Below the pieces are notes generated by a model. It was not told where the DNA came from. It did not search any database and worked only from the letters and a program-made list of their open reading frames with translations. From Clostridium lacusfryxellense (GTDB lineage Bacteria > Bacillota > Clostridia > Clostridiales > Clostridiaceae), in contig NZ_JAHLEB010000017.1 of the NCBI RefSeq assembly GCF_018861735.1, forward strand, positions 1 to 64,000: 64,000 nt of DNA. Reading direction: 5' to 3'. The stretch's first letter is position 1. The number at the start of each line of letters is the position of its first letter. Both the position numbers and the translations under genes were made by a program. Shown piece by piece: positions 46,031-54,779 of this stretch.

Positions 46031-47038
46031 ATGCAAGTAACATTAAAAGATATAGCTAAAATAGCAAATGTTTCACATACTACAGTTTCAAGAGCACTTA
46101 ATGACAGCCCTTTTATAAATGAAGTTACAAAGCTTAGGATAAAGGAAATAGCAAAAGAACTTAAGTATGTACCGAATTATAGTGCTAGGAGTTTAGTTTT
46201 AAATAAGTCCTATAATATAGGACTTATTTTTACAACAATAAGTGAGGTAACTTCCACCAGCTTTTTTTATGAAGCGGTAAGAGGGGTTAATAGTGTTATT
46301 AAGGAAAATTACAACTTAGTAGTTAGAGGAATTGATGATTATAAAGATTTCACGTTCGTCAATAGCAAAAGGTTTGACGGTATAATATTAATGAGTCAAA
46401 GTAATAGTGACAATCAGTTTATATACTATTTAATGAATAAAGGGATACCGATAGTTGTTTTGAATAGGGATATAGATGAGGATTCAGTTGTTAACATATT
46501 ATCAGCAGACAAAAAAGGTGCTTATGAGGCAGTAACATACTTAATACAAAACGGGCATAAAAATATAGCTATAATAGAAGGGGCAGAGGGATTTGCTTCT
46601 AGTACAGAGAGAAAAAACGGTTATTTAAAAGCATTAATTGAAAACAAACTACAAATAAGTGGTCAGTATATGGTTGAAGGAAATTACACTATTTCAAGTG
46701 GATATAGTTCAATGAAAAAGTTATTATCTTTAAATATTAGACCAACAGCGGTATTTTGCTCAAATGATGATATGGCTGTAGGGGCGATTAAAGCTACAAT
46801 AGAAGCAGGATTGAGAGTGCCATTTGATATTTCATTTATGGGGTTTGATGGTGGTCAGTTAGGAGATTATCTAACACCAGCTTTAACTACTGTTAGAAGG
46901 CCTATTAATGAGGTAAGTAGAAAAGGCGCAGAAAGTCTTTTAAATATTATAGAGAGTAAGAATAATAATATTAAAGGCGAAAAGATTTACATTGATACAG
47001 AACTTGTTGTAAGAGAATCAGTGGCAACTATAATATAG
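46031..47038 (+). CDS. LacI family transcriptional regulator of uronate genes
   Basis: The 335-residue protein has an N-terminal LacI helix-turn-helix (VTLKDIAKIANVSHTTVSRALNDSPFI), a hinge (YVPNYSARSLV) and a periplasmic-binding-protein-like effector domain with ICSNDDMAVG-type and SFMGFDGGQLGDYLTPALTTVRRP motifs. It probably represses uxaC and the operon starting at 47170, with a uronate-pathway intermediate as inducer. Palindromic sites lie in front of uxaC and just after this gene. Confidence 0.92.
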   Translation: MQVTLKDIAKIANVSHTTVSRALNDSPFINEVTKLRIKEIAKELKYVPNYSARSLVLNKSYNIGLIFTTISEVTSTSFFYEAVRGVNSVIKENYNLVVRGIDDYKDFTFVNSKRFDGIILMSQSNSDNQFIYYLMNKGIPIVVLNRDIDEDSVVNILSADKKGAYEAVTYLIQNGHKNIAIIEGAEGFASSTERKNGYLKALIENKLQISGQYMVEGNYTISSGYSSMKKLLSLNIRPTAVFCSNDDMAVGAIKATIEAGLRVPFDISFMGFDGGQLGDYLTPALTTVRRPINEVSRKGAESLLNIIESKNNNIKGEKIYIDTELVVRESVATII

Positions 47039-47047
47039 GTTGCCACT
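47020..47047 (+). terminator. Hairpin over the lacI-type gene stop codon
   Basis: AGTGGCAAC (47020-47028) pairs perfectly with GTTGCCACT (47039-47047); the loop contains the stop codon. The tail is AT-rich but lacks a T-run, so it may be only a weak terminator. Confidence 0.5.
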
Positions 47048-47070
47048 AATTATTAAAAGTATGGGAAAAG

Positions 47071-47086
47071 TTGTTAACGTTAACAA
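47071..47086 (+). promoter_or_regulatory. Perfect 16-bp LacI-type operator before the TRAP genes
   Basis: TTGTTAACGTTAACAA is a perfect palindrome with a central CG, sharing its core with the operator before uxaC. It lies 84 bases upstream of the TRAP binding-protein start. Confidence 0.8.
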
Positions 47087-47169
47087 TAATATATTATTAT
47101 GGAACATTCAGATAATATTTTTGTAATTATAGTATTAATATTCTAAAGAGATACAAAGGAGGAAAAAAC

Positions 47170-48189
47170 ATGTTTAAAATTATGAAAAAAACTATGGCGT
47201 TTATATTAACTTCAACTTTAGCTTTTGGTTTAATTGGGTGTAGTAGTATTACAGGCGGAAAACGAATTATCCGTATTTCTCACTCACAATCACAAACTCA
47301 TCCTGATCATTTAGGACTTTTAGCATTTGAAAAATATGTAGAATCAAGACTAGGGGATAAGTATGATGTGCAAATTTTCCCTAATGAATTATTAGGACCC
47401 TCTGTAAAGGCAATAGAACTTGTTCAAACAGGAGCAATTGATTATGCAATTGCAAGTACTGGTAATCTTGAATCTTTTGATAATATTTACCAAACATTTA
47501 GTATGCCTTATTTATTTGACAGTGTAGACAGCTATCACGCGGTAATGGAAGATGATAAATTAATGAGTGGTATTTATAAATCTACAGAGGCGGCCGGATT
47601 TGAAGCAGTTACTTGGTTCGAGGCTGGTACAAGAAACTTTTATGCAACCACTCCTATAAATACACCAGATGATTTAAAGGGTAAAAAGATAAGGGTTCAA
47701 CAAAGTCCTACAAATGTACGAATGATGAAATTATTTGGCGCAGCAGCAGCACCTATGAGCTTTGGTGAAGTATATACAGCTATACAATCTGGGGTTATTA
47801 ATGGCGGCGAAAATAATGAATTAGCACTTACTAACAACAAACATGGAGAAGTTGCTAAATTTTATACATACAATGAACACCAAATGGTTCCAGATTTATT
47901 AATAGGAAACGTTAAATTTTTAAATGGTTTATCACCTGAGGATAGACTGGTATTTGATCAAGCGGCGCAGGAAGCTACAAAAGTTGAGCGTTCACAATGG
48001 GATGTTCAAATAGCTAAGGCAATTACGTTGTCAAAAGAAATGGGAGTGAAATTTATACATCCTGATGTAGCTTCATTTAAAGCCAAGGTACTTCCATTAC
48101 AGAAAGAATTATTAACAAATAACGTGAAATTACAACCAATATATGATAGGATTCAAGAAATAAACAAACAAACTAAGGAGAAGAAATAA
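47170..48189 (+). CDS. TRAP transporter solute-binding lipoprotein, DctP family
   Basis: The 339-residue extracytoplasmic binding protein has a lipoprotein signal (hydrophobic stretch, lipobox LIGC, Cys24). Family blocks include GRIIRISHSQSQTHPDHLGLLAFEKYVE-like N-terminal residues, DLKGKKIRVQQSPTNVRMMKLFGAAAAPMSFGEVYTAIQSGVINGGENN and the conserved Arg in KIRVQ that binds the carboxylate. It likely binds hexuronates. GGAGG precedes the ATG. The two membrane subunits follow. Confidence 0.94.
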   Translation: MFKIMKKTMAFILTSTLAFGLIGCSSITGGKRIIRISHSQSQTHPDHLGLLAFEKYVESRLGDKYDVQIFPNELLGPSVKAIELVQTGAIDYAIASTGNLESFDNIYQTFSMPYLFDSVDSYHAVMEDDKLMSGIYKSTEAAGFEAVTWFEAGTRNFYATTPINTPDDLKGKKIRVQQSPTNVRMMKLFGAAAAPMSFGEVYTAIQSGVINGGENNELALTNNKHGEVAKFYTYNEHQMVPDLLIGNVKFLNGLSPEDRLVFDQAAQEATKVERSQWDVQIAKAITLSKEMGVKFIHPDVASFKAKVLPLQKELLTNNVKLQPIYDRIQEINKQTKEKK

Positions 48190-48190
48190 T

Positions 48191-48676
48191 ATGAAAAATT
48201 TTAAAGCAAAGCTAACAAAAGCATTGGAAGTAATATGTATTTCTTTGTTTGTATTCATAACAATTATTGGACTATATCAAATTATAACAAGATATGTATT
48301 TAATGCTCCTAGTACAGTTTCAGAAGAATTGTTAACATTTTCTTTCACATGGATGGCATTATTATCAGCTGCTTTAGTTTTTGGAAAACGTGAGCATATG
48401 AGAATGGAATTCGTTGCAAATTTCTTCAAAGGAAAAGATGCAATAAAACTAAGCATAGTATCAGAAATATTAATTTTAATATTTGCTGCGTTAGTACTTG
48501 TTTATGGTGGATTTGCAATAACTAAACTTACAGTTTTACAGGTTACCGCATCTCTTGGGGTACCTATGTCTTATATATATGTTGTAGTTCCTATAAGTGG
48601 AATAATAACAGTTATTTATAACATTCTTAATATTAATGAACTAGTTACACAATTAAATGCAAAGAATTCTAAATAA
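48191..48676 (+). CDS. TRAP transporter small membrane subunit, DctQ family
   Basis: The 161-residue protein has four helices; RYVFNAPSTVSEELLTFSFTWMALLSAALVFGKREHMRMEF is the DctQ signature. It pairs with DctM. It starts one base after the dctP stop, with AAGGAG upstream. Confidence 0.93.
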   Translation: MKNFKAKLTKALEVICISLFVFITIIGLYQIITRYVFNAPSTVSEELLTFSFTWMALLSAALVFGKREHMRMEFVANFFKGKDAIKLSIVSEILILIFAALVLVYGGFAITKLTVLQVTASLGVPMSYIYVVVPISGIITVIYNILNINELVTQLNAKNSK

Positions 48677-48692
48677 AAAGGAGGAAAATTAA

Positions 48693-50003
48693 ATGACTAT
48701 AGCATTATTATCAGGACTTATTATAGCAGTTGTTTTAGTAGTATTATTACTAGCAGGAATTCCAATTTCAATAGTAATAGGAATATCATCATTACTAGCT
48801 ATATTACCAATATTAAATTTCGACGCTGCTGTGTTAACAGCTGCACAAAGAATATTTTCAGGAATATCTGTATTTACATTAATAGCAATACCTTTCTTTA
48901 TTCTAGCGGGTAATATCATGAATAAGGGCGGAATAGCCATACGTTTAATAAATTTTGCGAAAATTTTATCAGGAAGAATACCAGGTGCAATGGCACATAC
49001 AAATGCAGTTGCAAATATGATGTTCGGAGCTATTTCTGGTTCAGGAGTTGCAGCAGCATCAGCTATGGGTTCTATTATAGGACCAATTGCAGAAAAAGAT
49101 GGTTATGACAAAGATTTTATGGCAACTATAAATATAGCAACGGCGCCAACAGGGTTATTAATACCTCCAAGTAATGTATTAATAACATATTCTCTTGTAA
49201 GTGGGGGAACTTCAGTAGCTGCATTATTTATGGCAGGTTATATTCCAGGAATTTTATGGGGAGTTAGCTGCATGGTAGTTGCTTTCTTCATAGCAAAGAA
49301 AAAAGGATATCGAACTTCAGAACGTGTTACTATGAAACAAGCATTAAAAACAACTGTTGAAGCGATCCCAAGTTTACTTCTAATTTTAATAGTTATAGGC
49401 GGAATTATTACAGGTATATTTACAGCTACAGAAGGTTCAGTAGTTGCTGTTGCTTATAGCTTAATATTATCTATATTCTTTTATAAAACAATAAAAGTTA
49501 AAGAGCTATATGGTATTTACAAAGAAAGCGCGGAGATGACAGGCATCATAGTATTCCTAATTGGAGTATCTAGTGTTATGGCATGGGTTATGGCATTTAC
49601 TGGTATACCATCTGCAATTTCAAGTGCACTATTAGGTGTTAGTAGCAATCCTATAGTAATCTTGTTAATTATTAACCTAGTGTTATTGTTTATAGGAACT
49701 TTCATGGATATTACACCTGCAGTTCTTATTTTCACACCTATTTTCTTACCAATTTGTATGGGGCTTGGAATGTCAGCTATTACATTTGGTATAATGATAA
49801 CATTTAATTTATGTATAGGTACAATTACACCACCAGTAGGAAACATACTCTTTGTTGGGGTTAAGGTAGCTAAAACAACAATTGAAAATGTAATGCTTAA
49901 ATTAATACCATATTATGTAGCTATTTTCGTTGTATTAATGCTTACAACATATATACCTAATATTACAATATGGTTACCAACATTAATGGGTTATAAAAAA
50001 TAA
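48693..50003 (+). CDS. TRAP transporter large permease, DctM family
   Basis: The 436-residue permease has about 12 helices. FILAGNIMNKGGIAIRLINFAKILSGRIPGAMAHTNAVANMMFGAISGSGVAAASAMGSI is the conserved DctM block, and a second repeat has LFIGTFMDITPAVLIFTPIFLPI and TFNLCIGTITPPVGNILFVG. It couples Na+ flow to uronate uptake. AGGAGG precedes the ATG. Confidence 0.95.
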   Translation: MTIALLSGLIIAVVLVVLLLAGIPISIVIGISSLLAILPILNFDAAVLTAAQRIFSGISVFTLIAIPFFILAGNIMNKGGIAIRLINFAKILSGRIPGAMAHTNAVANMMFGAISGSGVAAASAMGSIIGPIAEKDGYDKDFMATINIATAPTGLLIPPSNVLITYSLVSGGTSVAALFMAGYIPGILWGVSCMVVAFFIAKKKGYRTSERVTMKQALKTTVEAIPSLLLILIVIGGIITGIFTATEGSVVAVAYSLILSIFFYKTIKVKELYGIYKESAEMTGIIVFLIGVSSVMAWVMAFTGIPSAISSALLGVSSNPIVILLIINLVLLFIGTFMDITPAVLIFTPIFLPICMGLGMSAITFGIMITFNLCIGTITPPVGNILFVGVKVAKTTIENVMLKLIPYYVAIFVVLMLTTYIPNITIWLPTLMGYKK

Positions 50004-50012
50004 TATAAAAAA

Positions 50013-50064
50013 CTCTCTGTGGCGTTTTGTAGTATAATTATAGTAGTAATACGCCAGAGTAGAG
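50013..50064 (+). other. Long imperfect hairpin between dctM and uxuA
   Basis: CTCTCTGTGGCGT (50013-50025) pairs with ACGCCAGAGTAGAG (50051-50064) with two small bulges, enclosing a loop of about 25 bases. There is no U-tract. It may stabilise or process the mRNA between transport and enzyme genes. Confidence 0.5.
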
Positions 50065-50099
50065 ATTTATAAATAATATAAATTAAGGAGGAATATTAC

Positions 50100-51173
50100 A
50101 TGAAAATGACGTTAAGATGGTTTGGAAGCAAACATGATTCAGTTACACTTAAGCAAATAAGACAAATACCAGGTGTTACAGGTGTTATTACAACACTATA
50201 TGATATGCCTGCGGGGAAAGTATGGCCACTCGAGAATATTTTGAAAATAAAAGAAGAAGTTGAAGCAAGTGGACTTAAAATAGAAGGAATAGAAAGTGTA
50301 AACATTCACGATTCTATTAAAATAGGATCACCTGAAAGAGAACAATATATCCTTAATTATATAGAAACATTAGAAAACTTAGGTAAAGCAGGAATCGATA
50401 TGGTTTGTTATAACTTTATGCCTGTATTCGATTGGACTCGTTCCGACCTTGCTAAGATGCGCGAAGATGGTTCAACAGTTTTATCATATGATCAAGAAAT
50501 AATAGATGGAATTGATCCGGAAAAAATGTTCGAACAAATTGATAAAAATAGTAATGGATATGTAATGCCAGGCTGGGAACCAGAAAGAATGGAATACGTA
50601 AAAGAACTATTTGAAAAATACAAAGATGTAAATGAAGAAAAATTGTTTGATAATCTTGTATATTTTCTAAACAAAATTAAACCAGTATGTGAAAAATACA
50701 ATATAATGATGGCAATTCACCCAGATGATCCTGCATGGCCTGTATTTGATTTGCCAAGGATTATAAATAATAAAGAGAACATATTAAAACTTCTAAAGGC
50801 TGTTGACGCTAAATTTAATGGACTTACATTATGTACAGGATCACTTGGATCTAATCCAACTAATGATATTTGTGATGTAATAAGAAGTGCAAAAGGAAGA
50901 ATTCATTTTGCTCATGTACGTAACTTAATTTATAATGCGCCTGGTAAATTTGATGAAGCAGCACATTTATCAAGAGATGGATCATTAGATATGTATGAAA
51001 TTATGAAAGCATTTCATGAAATTGGTTTTGACGGACCGGTTCGTCCAGATCATGGTCGCGCTATTTGGGGAGAGATTGCAATGCCAGGATACGGATTGTA
51101 TGATCGAGCACTAGGAGCAACTTATTTAAATGGACTTATAGAAGCAATTGAAAAAAGCGACAAAACAAAATAA
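50100..51173 (+). CDS. uxuA: Mannonate dehydratase
   Basis: The 357-residue enzyme has the UxuA pattern: KMTLRWFGSKHDSVTLKQIRQIPGVTGVITTLYDMPAGKVWP, YNFMPVFDWTRSDLA, MMAIHPDDPAWPVFDLPRI, TLCTGSLGSNPTND, RIHFAHVRNL and VRPDHGRAIWGE. These include the metal-binding His and Cys. It dehydrates D-mannonate to KDG in the glucuronate branch. GGAGG precedes the ATG. Confidence 0.96.
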   Translation: MKMTLRWFGSKHDSVTLKQIRQIPGVTGVITTLYDMPAGKVWPLENILKIKEEVEASGLKIEGIESVNIHDSIKIGSPEREQYILNYIETLENLGKAGIDMVCYNFMPVFDWTRSDLAKMREDGSTVLSYDQEIIDGIDPEKMFEQIDKNSNGYVMPGWEPERMEYVKELFEKYKDVNEEKLFDNLVYFLNKIKPVCEKYNIMMAIHPDDPAWPVFDLPRIINNKENILKLLKAVDAKFNGLTLCTGSLGSNPTNDICDVIRSAKGRIHFAHVRNLIYNAPGKFDEAAHLSRDGSLDMYEIMKAFHEIGFDGPVRPDHGRAIWGEIAMPGYGLYDRALGATYLNGLIEAIEKSDKTK

Positions 51174-51234
51174 GAGTAAAATTCTAAATGAGTTAAATAA
51201 TATAGAGTTTAAATGTAAATTAGGAGGTAATGAA

Positions 51235-52851
51235 TTGAAACTTAGACAAGAAGAATTAAATAATAGAAAGATTTGGGAAGATAACGGATTTGAATTACCA
51301 CAATTTGATAGAGCTAAAATGATAAAAGCTACTAAAGAAAATCCTGAATGGGTACATTTTGGCGCTGGAAATATATTTCGTGCTTTTCCAGCAGCTGTTT
51401 GTCAAGATTTATTAAATAAAGGAATACTTAGCACTGGTATAATAGTTGCTGAAGGTTATGATTATGAAATAATTGAAAAAAGTTTCAAAAAATTTGATGA
51501 TTTAAATGTTTTAGTAACTTTAAAAGCTAATGGTAGTTTAGAAAAAAAAGTTATTGGAAGTATTGCAGAATCTTTATGTGTTGATACAAGTAATGCGAGT
51601 GACTGGAATAGATTAAAAGAAATTTTCAAAAGTAAATCTTTGAAAATGGTTTCTTTTACAATTACAGAAAAAGGTTATAGCTTAGTAGATGGAAGTGGTG
51701 AATTTTTAAAAGACGTAGCAACTGATTTTATTAATGATCCAACTTATGTAAAAAGTTATATTGGAAAACTTACTGCACTATGTTACGAAAGATTTAAAAA
51801 TGGTAAATTACCATTAACACTTGTAAGTATGGATAACTGTTCACATAATGGTACAAAACTTGAGAATGCTATTACTACATTTTCAAATAAATGGGTTGAA
51901 AATAAATTAGTAGAACCTGAATTTTTAGCTTATGTAACAGAAAGTATATCTTATCCTTGGACTATGATAGATAAGATTACACCAAGGCCTGCACAATCTG
52001 TAATAGATATGCTTGTTGAGATTGGGTTTGAAGAAGCTGAAGTTATAATGACTTCAAAAAATACTTTTATTGCTCCGTTTGTTAATGCTGAGCAACCTCA
52101 ATATTTAGTTATTGAAGATGATTTTAAGAATGGTAGACTTCCACTTGATAAAGGTGGCGTTATGTTTGCTGATAAAGAGACTGTAGATAAAGTAGAAAAA
52201 ATGAAAGTTTGTACTTGTTTAAATCCTCTTCATACAGCTCTTGCTATATATGGTTGTCTATTATCTTATACTAAAATATCAGACGAAATGAAAGATAATG
52301 AGCTTGTAACACTTATAAAAAATATAGGATATGTAGAAGGATTACCTGTTGTTGTAAACCCAGGTATTATGTCACCTAAAGACTTTATAGATGAGGTAAT
52401 GAATGTTAGATTACCAAATCCATTTATGCCTGACACACCTCAAAGAATAGTTTGCGATACATCTCAAAAACTTGCTATTCGTTTTGGTGAATCTATCAAG
52501 GCTTATGTTGAAGACCCTAAACTAGATGCTAAAAGTTTAACTTTTATACCACTTGCAATAGCTGGATGGTGTCGTTATCTAATGGCTATAGATGATGAGG
52601 GAAATACATTCGAATTAAGTCCTGATCCTATGCTTTCATCATTAACTAAGATAATAGATAATATTAAGCTTGGTGAAAATGATAATATACATGATACTCT
52701 AGTTAAAATTCTTTCAAATAAGTCAATTATGGGTGTGGATTTATATGAAGTTGGGCTAGGCGATAAAATTGAAGGCTACTTTAAAGAGTTGAATGCTGGA
52801 AAAGGCGCTGTACGCACAACACTAAAAAAATACTGTAACCCAAAAGTATAA
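51235..52851 (+). CDS. uxuB: Fructuronate reductase (mannonate oxidoreductase)
   Basis: The protein has 538 residues and belongs to the mannitol-dehydrogenase family: VHFGAGNIFRAFPA near the N-terminus for NAD binding, LVSMDNCSHNGTKL, SYPWTMIDKITPRP and KVCTCLNPLHTALAIYGCLL. It reduces D-fructuronate to D-mannonate, ahead of UxuA. The start is a TTG at 51235 behind a strong AGGAGGT; the frame is open back into uxuA but without a site. It is longer than the tagaturonate reductase encoded further down, as usual for this branch. Confidence 0.93.
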   Translation: MKLRQEELNNRKIWEDNGFELPQFDRAKMIKATKENPEWVHFGAGNIFRAFPAAVCQDLLNKGILSTGIIVAEGYDYEIIEKSFKKFDDLNVLVTLKANGSLEKKVIGSIAESLCVDTSNASDWNRLKEIFKSKSLKMVSFTITEKGYSLVDGSGEFLKDVATDFINDPTYVKSYIGKLTALCYERFKNGKLPLTLVSMDNCSHNGTKLENAITTFSNKWVENKLVEPEFLAYVTESISYPWTMIDKITPRPAQSVIDMLVEIGFEEAEVIMTSKNTFIAPFVNAEQPQYLVIEDDFKNGRLPLDKGGVMFADKETVDKVEKMKVCTCLNPLHTALAIYGCLLSYTKISDEMKDNELVTLIKNIGYVEGLPVVVNPGIMSPKDFIDEVMNVRLPNPFMPDTPQRIVCDTSQKLAIRFGESIKAYVEDPKLDAKSLTFIPLAIAGWCRYLMAIDDEGNTFELSPDPMLSSLTKIIDNIKLGENDNIHDTLVKILSNKSIMGVDLYEVGLGDKIEGYFKELNAGKGAVRTTLKKYCNPKV

Positions 52852-52873
52852 ATATTAAATCAAATCAGTGACT

Positions 52874-52910
52874 GAATTTTACAAGGGTAAACTCCTTGTG
52901 AAATTTTGTT
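52874..52910 (+). terminator. Terminator after uxuB
   Basis: GAATTTTACAAGG pairs with CCTTGTGAAATTT (one G-U), followed by a T-rich tail. Confidence 0.8.
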
Positions 52911-52920
52911 ATTATAAAAT

Positions 52921-52970
52921 AGCACACGTTAACAATTTAGTATGAAGTATGACGCTAACTATGTTATAAT
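52921..52970 (+). promoter_or_regulatory. kdgA promoter with degenerate LacI-type half-operator
   Basis: TATAAT (52965-52970) is the likely -10 box. ACGTTAACAA (52926-52935) repeats one half of the 47071 operator, while the other half is poorly kept (11 of 16 positions match overall). A weaker site for the same regulator is plausible. Confidence 0.5.
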
Positions 52971-53016
52971 ATAATGAGATTAATATTTTCAAAATATAAA
53001 GTAAGAGGTGTAATTA

Positions 53017-53661
53017 ATGAAAAGAATTAAAATAATACAAAAGTTAACTGAATATGGAATAGTAGCTGTTATTAGAGCGAATTCTAAAGAAGAAGGCGTG
53101 AAAATTGTAGATGCTGTTACAAAAGGTGGAATCAATGCAATTGAAGTTACAATGACAGTACCAGGTGCAATAGATGTAATAAAAGAATTAACTGAGATAT
53201 ATAAAGATAATGCAGAAGTACTTATAGGAGCAGGAACTGTTCTTGACCCAGAAACTGCAAGAGCGTGTATTTTAGCTGGAGCAAAATATATAGTAAGTCC
53301 AAGTTTAAATCCAGAAACTATAAAATTATGTAACAGATATAGAATTGCTGTTATGCCAGGAATTATGACAGTTAAAGAAGCTATCGAAGCATTAGAACTT
53401 GGTGTTGAAATAGTAAAAGTATTCCCAGGAAATGTTTTTGGACCACAAATAATAAGTTCTTTAAAAGGACCACTTCCACATGCTAACTTTATGCCAACAG
53501 GTGGAGTATCACTTGATAATGTTAAAGATTGGATTAAAGCAGGTGCTGTTGCAGTAGGAACTGGCGGAGATTTAACTAAGGGTGCTAAAACTGGAGATTA
53601 TAAATTAGTAACAGAGACTGCTGCTAAATTTGTTGAGGCAGTTAAAAAAGCAAGAGCGTAG
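53017..53661 (+). CDS. kdgA: KDPG/KHG aldolase
   Basis: The 214-residue class I aldolase shows VAVIRANSKEEGVKIVDAVTKGGINAIEVTMTVPGA with the catalytic Glu, GAGTVLDPETARACILAGAKYIVSPSLN, and the Schiff-base Lys in EIVKVFPGNVFGPQ, then MPTGGVSLDNVKDW. It splits 2-keto-3-deoxy-6-phosphogluconate to pyruvate and glyceraldehyde-3-phosphate, the last step of the uronate pathway. AAGAGGTG is upstream. Confidence 0.95.
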   Translation: MKRIKIIQKLTEYGIVAVIRANSKEEGVKIVDAVTKGGINAIEVTMTVPGAIDVIKELTEIYKDNAEVLIGAGTVLDPETARACILAGAKYIVSPSLNPETIKLCNRYRIAVMPGIMTVKEAIEALELGVEIVKVFPGNVFGPQIISSLKGPLPHANFMPTGGVSLDNVKDWIKAGAVAVGTGGDLTKGAKTGDYKLVTETAAKFVEAVKKARA

Positions 53662-53710
53662 AAATAACTAAGATCTTAGATACATACTAGATAGAATAAA
53701 TATTATAGCA

Positions 53711-53732
53711 GTACATACCAATTGGTATGTAC
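53711..53732 (+). promoter_or_regulatory. Perfect 22-bp palindrome before kdgK
   Basis: GTACATACCAA and its exact complement TTGGTATGTAC make a perfect palindrome without a loop, 22 bases before the kdgK start codon. It has no T-run, so it is not a terminator. It could be an operator for a dimeric repressor or an mRNA hairpin near the ribosome-binding site. Its sequence differs from the LacI-type operators. Confidence 0.7.
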
Positions 53733-53754
53733 TGAATTTATAGGAGGCAATATT

Positions 53755-54777
53755 ATGGGAAAATTTATAACATTCGGTGAAATCATGCTTAGACTTGCAC
53801 CAGTAGGATTTGAAAGATTTGCACAATCAAAAGAATTTGGTGCTGTTTATGGTGGAGGAGAAGCAAACGTTGCTGTATCACTTTCAAATTATGGTAAGGA
53901 TGCTTACTTTGTAACAAAATTACCAGAACATGAAATCGGTCAAGCTGCAGTAAATGAACTTAGAAAATATGGCGTAGACACTAACATGATAGTAAGAGGC
54001 GGAGATAGAGTAGGCATTTATTATTGTGAAAAAGGTGCTTCTCAAAGACCTTCTAAAGTAATCTATGATAGAGCTTATTCTTCTATTGCAGAAGCTAAAA
54101 GAGAAGATTTCAATTGGAAAGAAATATTTGCGGATGCTGAGTGGTTCCATTTTACAGGAATAACACCTGCACTATCTGATGAATGTGCAGCTATTACACT
54201 TGATGCAGTAAAGGCAGCAAAAGAAGCTGGAGTTATGGTAAGTGTTGATTTAAACTTTAGAAAAAAACTTTGGAGCAGTGAAAAAGCTGGTAAAGTAATG
54301 GGCGAAATCGTTAAATATTGTGATTTAGTAATAGCAAATGAAGAAGATGCAGAAAAAGTTTTCGGAATTAGTGCTGAAGGAACAGATATAACTGGTGGAA
54401 CTATAAGTGGCGAAGGTTATAAAAATGTTGCAAAGAAGCTTAAAGATCTATTTGACTTAAAGTATGTTGCAATTACACTTCGCGAGAGTTTCTCAGCATC
54501 AGAAAATGGTTGGTCTGCAATGTTCTATGATGGAAAAGAATATTATAGTTCTAAAAAATATAAAATGCATATAGTAGATAGAGTTGGCGGCGGAGATTCA
54601 TTTGGTGCTGGAATAATATATGGTTTAACATCAGGTCTTTCACATCAAGATTCACTTGAATATGCAGTTGCTGCTTCTTGCCTTAAGCATACTATTGAAG
54701 GAGACTTTAATCTTGTGTCTAAAGAAGAAGTAGAAACACTTATGAATGGTGATGCTTCTGGAAGGGTGCAAAGATAA
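53755..54777 (+). CDS. kdgK: 2-keto-3-deoxygluconate kinase, PfkB family
   Basis: The 340-residue ribokinase-like enzyme starts GKFITFGEIMLRLAPVGFERFAQSKEFGAVYGGGEANVAVSLSNYG, the KDG-kinase type N-terminus. FTGITPALSDECAA and the catalytic DRVGGGDSFGAG with its Asp base follow. It phosphorylates KDG to KDPG. ATG 53755 with AGGAGG is chosen over 53722. A second PfkB-family kinase gene follows after only two bases. Confidence 0.92.
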   Translation: MGKFITFGEIMLRLAPVGFERFAQSKEFGAVYGGGEANVAVSLSNYGKDAYFVTKLPEHEIGQAAVNELRKYGVDTNMIVRGGDRVGIYYCEKGASQRPSKVIYDRAYSSIAEAKREDFNWKEIFADAEWFHFTGITPALSDECAAITLDAVKAAKEAGVMVSVDLNFRKKLWSSEKAGKVMGEIVKYCDLVIANEEDAEKVFGISAEGTDITGGTISGEGYKNVAKKLKDLFDLKYVAITLRESFSASENGWSAMFYDGKEYYSSKKYKMHIVDRVGGGDSFGAGIIYGLTSGLSHQDSLEYAVAASCLKHTIEGDFNLVSKEEVETLMNGDASGRVQR

Positions 54778-54779
54778 TT

